Positions 1 to 6,649 of a stretch of DNA of 64,000 bases are shown here, piece by piece. Numbering within the stretch: position 1 is the first letter of the stretch; every line of letters begins with the position of its first letter. The notes below the pieces were generated by a model. The model was not told where the DNA came from. It made no database searches and saw only the letters and a list, made by a program, of their open reading frames with translations. A program made the translations under genes and the position numbers. Source of the stretch: Agromyces protaetiae (GTDB taxonomy: Bacteria; Actinomycetota; Actinomycetes; Actinomycetales; Microbacteriaceae). The stretch lies in NCBI RefSeq assembly GCF_004135405.1, contig NZ_CP035491.1, positions 744,001 to 808,000 of the forward strand, given 5' to 3'.

Positions 1-2
1 TC

Positions 3-800
3 GGCGGGGAAGCACCGCGCGCCGGCAACTCGCGGCTCGATCTCGACGGGGTCCTCCGGCGCCTCGCTCGCGGCGGATGGCCCGGGCTCGCAGATCTCGA
101 CGACGACTCGGCCATCGACAGCGTCCGCGACTACGTGGACACCGTCGCAACCGTCGACGTGGACAACGCCGGCAAGGTTCGCGACCCTCGAAGGGTTCGA
201 CGCCTCATGGGCGCCCTCGCACGCAACGTCGGCACCGAGGCGTCGATATCCACACTCGCCCGCGACGAAGCCTCACTGTCGCGCGACGCGGTTCGGGAGT
301 ACCTCGACGCACTCACGCGAATCTTCGTGGTCGAGGACCAACCCGCGTGGTCGGCACACCTCCGTTCCTCGGCGACGCTCCGCCAGGAGCCGAAGCGGCA
401 TCTCTCCGACCCATCGCTTGCGCTCGCGCTCGTCGGCGGCGACGCACGAGCACTGCGCAAGGATCTGGGTTACGCCGGTCAGCTGTTCGAGTCGCAGGTC
501 GTGCACGATCTGCGGGTCCTCGCGCAGCCCCTCGGTGGAGCGGTCTCCCACGCACGAGACTCCGCCGGCCGGGAAGTCGATGCGATCATCCAACTCCGGA
601 ACGGGACGTGGGCGGGGTTCGAGATGAAGCTCGGCGCTTCCACCGAGACCGTCGACGTCGGCGCCGCCTCCCTCCTCGCGTTCGCGAAGAACGTGGACAG
701 CGACATCCGACCCGTGCTCACCGTGGTCACGGCCACTGGAGCCTCGTATCGTCGTGCTGACGGGGTGAACGTCGTCGCGATCGGATCGCTCGGTCCCTAA
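3..800 (+). CDS. DUF4143 domain protein, C-terminal part (5' truncated by window)
   Basis: The reading frame is open from the window edge and ends with TAA, so only the last 265 residues are present. The sequence (LMGALARNVGTEAS, SRDAVREYLDALTRIFVVED, DLGYAGQLFESQVVHDLRV, GREVDAIIQL) matches the C-terminal half of the large family of AAA-ATPase proteins ending in a DUF4143 domain, which has a winged-helix part and a nuclease-like fold (D/E residues around GREVDAII, FEMKLG). The P-loop ATPase half would lie outside the window. The biochemical role of this family is not established; many members are found near toxin-antitoxin or mobile genes. A GTG at 135 is only an internal codon. Family call fairly secure, function unknown. 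Confidence 0.75.
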   Translation, partial: GGEAPRAGNSRLDLDGVLRRLARGGWPGLADLDDDSAIDSVRDYVDTVATVDVDNAGKVRDPRRVRRLMGALARNVGTEASISTLARDEASLSRDAVREYLDALTRIFVVEDQPAWSAHLRSSATLRQEPKRHLSDPSLALALVGGDARALRKDLGYAGQLFESQVVHDLRVLAQPLGGAVSHARDSAGREVDAIIQLRNGTWAGFEMKLGASTETVDVGAASLLAFAKNVDSDIRPVLTVVTATGASYRRADGVNVVAIGSLGP

Positions 801-866
801 TCCGAACGCCCGCACACGGAAGACCACGGACGCGCGGGCGCGGAGCGCCGGGTTACCCTGGTCTCC

Positions 867-1538
867 GTGCATGAGGAACGGGGCGCAAGGGTCGCCCGGG
901 GTGCGGCGGTCGCGGGTGTGGCGACGTTCGTCGCGTCGCTCGCGCACACCCTCGGCGGCGGGCTCGCGCCCGGACCGCTCGCGGTGGCGCTCGCGCTCGC
1001 GTTCTCGGTGCCGTTCTCGATTCTCGCCGTGGGCGGCAAGCGGTTCCGCCTGGCACGCGCCGGTTTCGCGGCGGTCGCCGCGCAGCTCGCGCTGCACACG
1101 CTGTATTCGCTCGGCTCGGGTGTTCCCGGCACGGGCGCCGGTTCGGTCGTCATGCAGCAGGCGGATGCCTCGGGGTCGGCCCTCCACGAACACCACGCCG
1201 CCGTCACGTCGTGGGCGTCGACCATGCCGACGATGGGCACGCCGAGCCTGCACGCCGCCGACCACGTCGACCACTTCGGCCCGTGGATGCTCGTCGCCCA
1301 CGCGGTCGCGGCGCTCGCGACGATCGGGGTCATCTGGCTGACCGTGCACGCGGTTTCGGTGCTCGCGGCCGCGGCCCGAGGCATCCGGATCGCCTTCGCC
1401 CTCGTCACCGCGACCCTCGCACCGCATCCGCTCGCCGCGCGCGCGGACGCCTTCGACCGTGCCGCCCCGTCGCTCCGCGACCGGCATCTGCTCTCCTGGC
1501 GGCACCGCGGCCCGCCGCTCGTGCTCGCGGCCGCCTGA
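867..1538 (+). CDS. Multi-pass membrane protein of unknown function, upstream of ycnI-like gene
   Basis: This 223-residue protein has about four hydrophobic segments (near residues 12-35, 38-57, 63-82 and 133-160) and a loop rich in histidine and methionine (HEHHAA, TMPTMG, HAADHVDH). The His/Met-rich loop and its position 96 bases before a YcnI-like gene suggest a role in copper handling, but this is inference and I do not recognise a named family. The GTG start was chosen because a TACCCT hexamer at 854-859 lies seven bases before it, the layout of an actinobacterial leaderless promoter, and no Shine-Dalgarno sequence is present. The C-terminal tail is Arg/His-rich and probably cytoplasmic. 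Confidence 0.6.
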   Translation: MHEERGARVARGAAVAGVATFVASLAHTLGGGLAPGPLAVALALAFSVPFSILAVGGKRFRLARAGFAAVAAQLALHTLYSLGSGVPGTGAGSVVMQQADASGSALHEHHAAVTSWASTMPTMGTPSLHAADHVDHFGPWMLVAHAVAALATIGVIWLTVHAVSVLAAAARGIRIAFALVTATLAPHPLAARADAFDRAAPSLRDRHLLSWRHRGPPLVLAAA

Positions 1539-1634
1539 CGGCCGCCCCGCGACATCCACTCACCTTCGAGCGCGCCGACCGCGCGTCGCTTCTCCGACGC
1601 TGCCGCGCGCACACCTGTGCAGAGAGCAGACCCC

Positions 1635-2408
1635 ATGACCACGAACCACCCCGCCACCAAGAACACCCGCACCCGCACGACCGTCGCCGCCTCCGCGGCG
1701 CTCGGCGGCGGCCTCCTCCTCGCCCTCGGCGCGCCGCTCGCGGCGTCGGCGCACGTGACGGGTACCCCGTCGAGCACCGCCGAGGGCTCGTACACCGTGA
1801 TCACGTTCAGCGTCGGCCACGGCTGCGAGGGCAGCCCGACGACGCGGCTCACGTTCACGATGCCCGAGGGCGTCGACCGCGTGACGCCGACCGTGAACCC
1901 GAACTGGACGATCGAGAAGGTCGTCGAAGACCTGCCCGAGCCGAAGAAGGACTCGCACGGCGCGAACCTCGTCGACCGCGACGCGAAGGTCGTCTACACG
2001 GCGGTCACGCCGCTCGCCGACGGGTTCCGCGACACGATCGAGCTGCAGGTGCGCCTGCCCGAGGACGCCGCGGGCGAGACGCTCGCGTTCCCCGTGCTGC
2101 AGGAGTGCGAGGTCGGCTCGACCGACTGGGCCAACCTGCCGACCGACGACGGCTCGGAGCCCGAGAGCCCCGCGCCGGTGGTCGTCGTGACGGCCGCCGA
2201 GGAGGGCGGCGACGGGCACGGCGGGCACGGGGCTTCGGCATCCGATGAAGCGGGAACGGTAGGCGATGCGGATGCCTCGGGCGACTCGGATGCCTCGGCC
2301 GCGTCGTCGTCCGACCCGCTCGCGCGCTGGCTCGGCGTCGGCGGCCTCGTCGTCGGCGCCGCGGGCGTCGTGTTCGCTCTTGTGACGCGGCGCAAGACGG
2401 CCGCGTAA
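1635..2408 (+). CDS. YcnI-like DUF1775 copper-binding membrane-anchored protein
   Basis: The 257-residue product starts with a Sec signal peptide (Arg/Thr-rich n-region, LGGGLLLALG core, cleavage after ASA) so that the mature protein begins with His-Val. DUF1775 (YcnI) follows to about residue 165, with paired cysteines (GHGCEGS, QECEVG) and the conserved pattern TFTMPEGV. An acidic Asp/Ala/Ser linker leads to one C-terminal transmembrane helix and a TRRKTAA cytoplasmic end. In Bacillus subtilis YcnI the N-terminal histidine forms part of a copper site, and the mature His here fits that. The ATG at 1635 was preferred over GTG 1617 because it gives the normal n-region. It is likely extracellular, membrane-tethered, and part of copper homeostasis. 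Confidence 0.85.
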   Translation: MTTNHPATKNTRTRTTVAASAALGGGLLLALGAPLAASAHVTGTPSSTAEGSYTVITFSVGHGCEGSPTTRLTFTMPEGVDRVTPTVNPNWTIEKVVEDLPEPKKDSHGANLVDRDAKVVYTAVTPLADGFRDTIELQVRLPEDAAGETLAFPVLQECEVGSTDWANLPTDDGSEPESPAPVVVVTAAEEGGDGHGGHGASASDEAGTVGDADASGDSDASAASSSDPLARWLGVGGLVVGAAGVVFALVTRRKTAA

Positions 2409-2423
2409 CCGGCTGAGACGGAA

Positions 2424-2464
2424 CACGGATGCCTCGCCCGATCGATTCGGGCGAGGCATCCGTG
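2424..2464. terminator. Bidirectional terminator hairpin
   Basis: A perfect 17-bp stem (CACGGATGCCTCGCCCG at 2424-2440 with its complement at 2448-2464) closes a 7-base loop. It sits between the convergent ycnI-like and arsC genes and could serve both. The stem contains the recurring word GGATGCCTCG. Confidence 0.85.
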
Positions 2465-2466
2465 GT

Positions 2467-2883
2467 TCAGCGCGAGCCGGCGGGCAGAATCTCGCCGATG
2501 AGCCCCTCGATGCGCGCCTTGATGTCATCGCGGATGGGGCGTACGGCGTCGATCGACCGGCCGGCCGGGTCGTCGAGCTCCCAGTCTTCGTATCGCTTGC
2601 CGGGGAAGATCGGGCACGCGTCACCGCACCCCATCGTGATCACGACATCCGACTCGCGCACGGCGTCGACCGTCAGCACCTTCGGGGTGTACCCGGCGAT
2701 GTCGATGCCCTCTTCGGCCATGGCCGCGACAGCGACGGGGTTGATCGCGTCCTTCGGCTCGGAGCCGGCCGAGAGCACCTCGACGCGGTCGCCCGCGAGG
2801 GCGCGGAGGTACCCGGCGGCCATCTGCGAGCGGCCGGCGTTGTGCACGCAGACGAACAGGACGGTGGGCTTGACGGTGGTCAT
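2467..2883 (-). CDS. arsC: Arsenate reductase, low-molecular-weight phosphatase type
   Basis: This 138-residue protein reduces arsenate to arsenite in the cytoplasm. The phosphatase-like loop VCVHNAGRSQMAAG carries the nucleophilic cysteine in the CX5R signature, and the distal cysteine motif VITMGCGDACPIFPGKR followed by EDWELDDPAG is typical of this arsenate reductase class; in actinobacteria the electron donor is mycothiol/mycoredoxin or thioredoxin, which cannot be decided here. The start codon has a TATGCT hexamer six bases upstream (+ strand 2890-2895), so the mRNA is probably leaderless. The operator-like palindrome at 2893-2908 covers this promoter, and a matching site sits before the ArsR-ArsC fusion gene next door, so the two are probably co-regulated. 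Confidence 0.93.
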   Translation of the reverse strand: MTTVKPTVLFVCVHNAGRSQMAAGYLRALAGDRVEVLSAGSEPKDAINPVAVAAMAEEGIDIAGYTPKVLTVDAVRESDVVITMGCGDACPIFPGKRYEDWELDDPAGRSIDAVRPIRDDIKARIEGLIGEILPAGSR

Positions 2884-2892
2884 GGCTAAAGC

Positions 2893-2908
2893 ATAGATCA
2901 GTGTCTAT
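2893..2908 (-). promoter_or_regulatory. ArsR-type operator upstream of arsC
   Basis: ATAGATCAGTGTCTAT is an inverted repeat with ATAGA/TCTAT arms. It matches in sequence and spacing the palindrome at 3826-3841 before the ArsR-ArsC fusion and overlaps the -10 of the predicted leaderless arsC promoter. The likely ligand is the fusion regulator. Confidence 0.65.
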
Positions 2909-2924
2909 GGATTAAGCGAGTCGG

Positions 2925-3827
2925 TCAGATGCCGAGTTCGGCGATGAGCGTGCGCACCCGCCGGTCGATGTCGTCCCGGATGGCTCGTACCGTCGCCGCC
3001 GGCCTGCCGACCGGGTCTTCGAGATCCCAATCGAGGTACCGGCGGCCCGGGTAAACCGGGCACGCGTCACCGCAGCCCATCGTGACGACGACGTCCGCCG
3101 CGCGCACGGCCTCGTCGGTCAGCGGCTTCGGGAACTCTCCGCCGATCCCGACCCCGATCTCATCGAGCGCGGTCACGATCGACCCGCGCACGTCGGCCGC
3201 GGGCTCCGACCCGGCTGTGCGGACGACGACGCGGTCGCCCGCGAGCTGCTTCAGGATCGCCGCGGCGAGCTGCGAACGCCCCGCGTTCTGCACGCACACG
3301 AAGAGGACTTCGGGCGGTGCCGACGGCGAAGCATCCGAAACTGTGCGCACCTCGCTCCGCGCGACGGCCGCGAGACGGCTCGCCGCGAACGCGGCCGTCC
3401 GCGACGCAAGGAGCGGCGCGCCGTGCTGCGCGAGGAGGTCGCGGCTCTCGGCGACGTACGCGGCGATCGTCTCGGCGCCGAACACGCCACGGAAGCGCAC
3501 CGCGAGGTCGGCGACGATGCGATCGACGTCGGGCTCGGACTCGGGGGCGCCCTCGGCGGGGTCGCCGAGCAGGGCGACGACCGCGTCGTACCGATCGGGC
3601 GCGATCGAGTACCAGACCACGCGCCCTTCGGGCTCGCGCGTGACGAACCCGTCGGCCAGGAGCGCCTTCATGTGGTGACTGACCGTCGGCTGGCGCAGCC
3701 CGAGCGTCTCGGCCAGGCGGCTGACGAGCGCACGGCCGTCGGCCGAATCGCGGATGAGCCGCAGGATGCGCGCGCGCGTCGGGTCGGCGAGGACTGCGAT
3801 CGGCGGCACCTCGACGACGGAATCCAT
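2925..3827 (-). CDS. ArsR-family repressor fused to arsenate-reductase-like phosphatase domain
   Basis: The 300-residue protein joins two domains. Residues 1-95 are an ArsR/SmtB winged helix (LADPTRARILRLIRD, QPTVSHHMKALLADGFV, REPEGRVVWYSI). A middle linker follows, and residues about 170-300 form a low-molecular-weight phosphatase/arsenate reductase domain (VCVQNAGRSQLAAA with the CX5R loop, then VTMGCGDACPVYPGRR). The C-terminal half is clearly paralogous to the neighbouring arsC. Such fusions are known from actinobacteria; whether this one catalyses reduction, senses, or does both is not settled. ATG 3827 was selected because it starts just before the winged helix and lies seven bases after TAGACT, inside the palindrome at 3826-3841, which implies tight autoregulation of a leaderless transcript. 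Confidence 0.88.
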   Translation of the reverse strand: MDSVVEVPPIAVLADPTRARILRLIRDSADGRALVSRLAETLGLRQPTVSHHMKALLADGFVTREPEGRVVWYSIAPDRYDAVVALLGDPAEGAPESEPDVDRIVADLAVRFRGVFGAETIAAYVAESRDLLAQHGAPLLASRTAAFAASRLAAVARSEVRTVSDASPSAPPEVLFVCVQNAGRSQLAAAILKQLAGDRVVVRTAGSEPAADVRGSIVTALDEIGVGIGGEFPKPLTDEAVRAADVVVTMGCGDACPVYPGRRYLDWDLEDPVGRPAATVRAIRDDIDRRVRTLIAELGI

Positions 3828-3841
3828 AGACGAGAGTCTAT
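3826..3841 (-). promoter_or_regulatory. Operator overlapping the start codon of the ArsR-ArsC fusion
   Basis: ATAGACGAGAGTCTAT is a perfect 6-4-6 inverted repeat. It covers the -10 hexamer (TAGACT on the minus strand) and the first bases of the ATG, so a bound repressor would block initiation directly. The same motif occurs before arsC at 2893-2908. Confidence 0.72.
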
Positions 3842-3958
3842 AGACGCGCCAGCGGCTCGAGGCCGCACGATTCCCGCGCGACGCCCTTCCCCGGCGAGCG
3901 CGATCCCGCGACAATGGCATGAGCGCCGACACGGCGCCGATCGTTGAAAGGAACCCCC

Positions 3959-4156
3959 GTGACATCCGGTAATCGCGGCTCGACCGTCAACTCGGGCGCC
4001 CTGGGGTTCTTCTTCTTCCTCGCCTACATCGGCGCGGCGATCTACTTCATCTCGGTCTCCGACGGCAGCTTCTGGGGCGTCATCCTGGGGCTGCTCCAGG
4101 CCATCGTCTGGCCTGTGTACGTCGTCTACCACGCCCTCCTGCTGCTCGGAGCCTGA
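3959..4156 (+). CDS. Small two-helix membrane protein
   Basis: This 65-residue protein has a short polar N-terminus and two hydrophobic segments (ALGFFFFLAYIGAAIYFI and FWGVILGLLQAIVWPVYVVY) separated by an SVSDGS turn. It looks like a conserved small inner-membrane protein of unknown function. The GTG start has a good ribosome binding site (GAAAGGA at 3946-3952), better placed than the in-frame TTG at 3944. It stands alone between divergent and convergent arsenic-related genes; no link with arsenic can be shown. Confidence 0.7.
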   Translation: MTSGNRGSTVNSGALGFFFFLAYIGAAIYFISVSDGSFWGVILGLLQAIVWPVYVVYHALLLLGA

Positions 4157-4182
4157 GCGCCGCGACCGCCGCGGTCGGGCGC
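4157..4182. terminator. Hairpin between convergent genes
   Basis: CGACCG (4163-4168) pairs with CGGTCG (4172-4177), extended by GCGCC/GGCGC with one bulged base. It lies directly after the small membrane protein stop and before the stop of the convergent flavoprotein gene. Confidence 0.55.
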
Positions 4183-4187
4183 CACGG

Positions 4188-5528
4188 TCAGCGGCAGCAG
4201 CTTCCGGATGCCTCGGGGCCGACGCCGGTCGAACAGACGCCCGTCGCGGGCAGCACGAGCTCGACGTTCGTCGCGGCGCGCATGTCGCCCGCGAGCCAGG
4301 CCGCGACGGACCGCACTTGCTCATAGCCGGTCGCGAGGAGGAACGTCGGCGCACGGCCGTACGACTTCATGCCGACGATGAAGAAGCCGGGCTCGGGATG
4401 GGTGAGCTCGGCGAAGCCGTGCGGGGCGACCGTGCCGCACGAGTGCAGGTTCGGGTCGATGAGCGGGGCGAGCCGGCGCGGCGCCTCGACGATGTCGTCG
4501 AGGTCGAGGCGGATCTCGCGGAGGAGGTCGAGGTCGGGGCGGAAGCCCGTCGCGTTGACGACGACATCGGTCGAGTGGGTGACGAGTTCGCCGGCGCGAT
4601 GCCCGACGACCGCGACTGCGCCTCCTGCGCCTGCCGCTCCCTTCCGCGCCCGCACGATCTCGAACCGGTCGACGACTTCGATGTCGCCCCGTCGCACGGC
4701 CGCGTCGACGCGCGCGCCGAGTGCCGAACGGCCGGCGAGCTCGTCGTCGGCCGACGACGACACCCGCACGGCGTTCGCGTTGCGGAGGAGCCACGTCACG
4801 CGCGTGCCGGGCACCTCGCGGGCGAGTCGCACGAGCGCGAGCAGCGTGTTGGCGGCCGAGTGTCCGGCGCCGACGACGGTCGTGTGCCTGCCGGCGAAGG
4901 CAGCGCGGTCGCGCCCGAACACGTCGGGCAGCGCGGGGTGCACGTGCTCCGCGATCTCGTCGAGGCCGAGGAGCGACAGTCCCGACGACGCGAGCGAGTT
5001 GGGCGTGCGATAGGTGCCCGAGGCGTCGATGACCGCGCGGGCCGAGAGCTCTTCGACCTCGCCGTGCTCGTTGCGCAGCCGGACGGCGAACGGCGTCTGC
5101 GCGCGATTCGCCGTGCGCGTGCGGTCCATGCCTTCGCGGCTGACGGCGACGACCTCCACGCCTGTGCGGATGCGCGAGGCGATCGCGTCGAGGCTCGAGA
5201 GCGGCAGCAGGTACTCCTCGAAGAGTTCGGCGCCCGACGGCGCGCGCTCGGGATCGGGCACGGTCCAGCCGGAGGCGGATGCCTCGAGCAGCCGTGCCGA
5301 CGCGGGGTCGACGAGGTGCTTCCACGGCGAGAAGAGCCGGGTGTGCCCCCACGAGCGCACGCTGTCGGCGATGTCGTCACCCGCTTCGAGCACGACGAAG
5401 TCGATGCCGCGCTCGACGAGGTTCGCGGCGGCGGCGAGCCCGATGGGACCGGCGCCGACGATCACGACGGGGAGTGTCGCGAGCCGGTCGGACACGGGGA
5501 CCCGCGGAGCGAGTTCGAGCAGGGTCAT
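4188..5528 (-). CDS. FAD-dependent oxidoreductase, ArsO-like flavoprotein
   Basis: The 446-residue protein has an N-terminal FAD-binding Rossmann motif (VVIVGAGPIGLAAAANLVER) and a second nucleotide-binding motif (TVVGAGHSAANTLLAL), with the late motif VVVNATGFRPDLDLL, as in flavin-containing monooxygenase-like proteins. The gene is divergent from arsR and shares its regulatory region, and ends in a cysteine-bearing tail (ATGVCSTG, SGSCCR), features seen in ArsO-type flavoproteins of actinobacterial ars clusters. The reaction of ArsO is not firmly known. The ATG at 5528 was preferred over upstream in-frame codons because the upstream stretch is operator DNA. Two ArsR sites in the intergenic region predict arsenite-induced expression. 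Confidence 0.78.
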   Translation of the reverse strand: MTLLELAPRVPVSDRLATLPVVIVGAGPIGLAAAANLVERGIDFVVLEAGDDIADSVRSWGHTRLFSPWKHLVDPASARLLEASASGWTVPDPERAPSGAELFEEYLLPLSSLDAIASRIRTGVEVVAVSREGMDRTRTANRAQTPFAVRLRNEHGEVEELSARAVIDASGTYRTPNSLASSGLSLLGLDEIAEHVHPALPDVFGRDRAAFAGRHTTVVGAGHSAANTLLALVRLAREVPGTRVTWLLRNANAVRVSSSADDELAGRSALGARVDAAVRRGDIEVVDRFEIVRARKGAAGAGGAVAVVGHRAGELVTHSTDVVVNATGFRPDLDLLREIRLDLDDIVEAPRRLAPLIDPNLHSCGTVAPHGFAELTHPEPGFFIVGMKSYGRAPTFLLATGYEQVRSVAAWLAGDMRAATNVELVLPATGVCSTGVGPEASGSCCR

Positions 5529-5569
5529 GACGGCCTCCGGGATGACGGGTGCGAACTGGGCATCGACGA

Positions 5570-5642
5570 ATATCGACGAACTTCGATATGCCGAGTATCG
5601 CCGCATCTATCGACGGATGTCAATATCGACTATCTTCGATGT
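5570..5642. promoter_or_regulatory. Two ArsR operators between the ArsO-like gene and arsR
   Basis: Site 1 (5570-5589) is ATATCGA-N6-TCGATAT, a perfect palindrome. Site 2 (5623-5642) is ATATCGA-N6-TCGATGT with one mismatch. Both follow the ATCxA-N6-TxGAT pattern known for ArsR-type repressors. Site 2 ends at the arsR start codon and overlaps its -10 (TATCTT at 5631-5636), which is six bases from the ATG. The sites differ from the ATAGAC type used by the fusion regulator. Confidence 0.75.
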
Positions 5643-6020
5643 ATGAACCTCCTCGAGGTGACCGACATCAGCGCACGAGCAACAGGCCCGGCCGAGACAT
5701 CCGCCGACGCCTGCTGCGCGCCCCTCGTGCGCGAGCCGCTTCCCGCCGACGAAGCCGAGACGCTCGCGCACACGATGAAGGCCCTCGCCGACCCGACCCG
5801 CCTCCGGCTCCTGTCGATCGTCGCGGCATCCGATGGTCGTGAAGCCTGCGTGTGCGACCTCATCGAACCGGTCGGGCTCAGCCAGCCGACCGTCTCGCAC
5901 CACCTCAAGATCCTCGCCGAGGCCGGGTTCCTGAGCCGCACCAAGCGCGGCACGTGGGCGTACTACGCGCTCGTGCCCGGCGCGCTCGACCGCGTCGCGA
6001 CGCTCTTCACGGCCGTCTGA
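5643..6020 (+). CDS. arsR: Arsenic-responsive ArsR repressor
   Basis: This 125-residue winged-helix repressor shows HTMKALADPTRLRLLSIVA, a metal-site segment EACVCDLIEP and the recognition helix LSQPTVSHHLKILAEAGF. Cysteines 69 and 71 lie at the start of the DNA-recognition region and two more, Cys24-Cys25, lie in an N-terminal extension (SADACCAPL). A vicinal Cys pair in the N-terminus plus a Cys in the core resembles the Corynebacterium glutamicum ArsR site for trivalent arsenic. A leaderless start is likely (TATCTT six bases upstream). The last 58 bases overlap the convergent tetR gene on the other strand. Confidence 0.92.
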   Translation: MNLLEVTDISARATGPAETSADACCAPLVREPLPADEAETLAHTMKALADPTRLRLLSIVAASDGREACVCDLIEPVGLSQPTVSHHLKILAEAGFLSRTKRGTWAYYALVPGALDRVATLFTAV

Positions 6021-6601
6021 TCGGGTCGCGGCGCGAACGCCGCCCGGAAGATGTTGCGCGCGCGCCGCGCGACGATCTGCCGCTCGGCAGGGTCTGACCG
6101 CGCGACGACGTCGGCCAGCATCGTGACCGCGAGCTCGACGTCTGCGGCGCCGACGTGCCCTCCGATGCGGCCCGCCGCGCGATCTCGCTCGAGGAGTTCG
6201 ACGATGACGGTGCGCAGGCGCGCGCCGATGTGCTCGACGCGTTCGTCGCGGCGGTGGCGCCAGATGAGATCGATGAGTCCCGTCGAGACGAGGGCTTGGT
6301 CGATGATCGTGTCGAGGAGGCGCGCGAGGCTCGCGTCGGGCTCGGCCGCGACGCCCTCGAGCGCGTCGAGGTTCTCGTCGAAGACGGCGAGCCCGAGTTC
6401 GAGCCGGTCGGGGAAGTGCCGGTAGAGGCTGCCCTGGCCGACGCCCGCGCGCTTGACGATCGCGTTGAGCGGCGCGTCGAACCCCTGCTCGGCGAAGATC
6501 TCGCGGGCGGCCGCGATGAGCGCCTTGCGGTTGGACGGCCCGGCACTCGGCCCGAGGTTCGGCTTGCGCTCCCCGGGGACACTCTTCCCCTGTTCAGGCA
6601 T
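5963..6601 (-). CDS. TetR/AcrR-family regulator of the divergent flavoprotein operon
   Basis: The 212-residue protein has an N-terminal TetR helix-turn-helix (ALIAAAREIFAEQGFDAPLN, VKRAGVGQGSLYRHFPDR) and an all-helical ligand domain with the pattern DLIWRHRRDERVEHIGARLR. It is transcribed divergently from the KstD-like operon and a perfect palindrome at 6615-6638 lies between them, so it most likely represses that operon and itself. Starts at 6601 (chosen) and 6625 are both possible; the upstream one would lie inside the operator. The 3' end overlaps arsR by 58 bases, so the tail after about residue 193 may not be conserved. Confidence 0.82.
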   Translation of the reverse strand: MPEQGKSVPGERKPNLGPSAGPSNRKALIAAAREIFAEQGFDAPLNAIVKRAGVGQGSLYRHFPDRLELGLAVFDENLDALEGVAAEPDASLARLLDTIIDQALVSTGLIDLIWRHRRDERVEHIGARLRTVIVELLERDRAAGRIGGHVGAADVELAVTMLADVVARSDPAERQIVARRARNIFRAAFAPRPDQTAVKSVATRSSAPGTSA

Positions 6602-6614
6602 GGATGTTAGCGTA

Positions 6615-6638
6615 CTACCGGACAATGATGTCCGGTAG
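6615..6638. promoter_or_regulatory. TetR operator, perfect 10-4-10 palindrome
   Basis: CTACCGGACA (6615-6624) and TGTCCGGTAG (6629-6638) flank ATGA. The site lies 11 bases before the ATG of the KstD-like gene, just ahead of its AAGGAGG ribosome binding site, and 13 bases before the tetR start. Confidence 0.8.
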
Positions 6639-6649
6639 AAGGAGGAACC

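Noticed and set aside
4317..5642. Plus-strand frame continuing upstream of arsR
   Set aside because: It is antisense to the flavoprotein gene; arsR homology begins at the ATG at 5643, next to its promoter.
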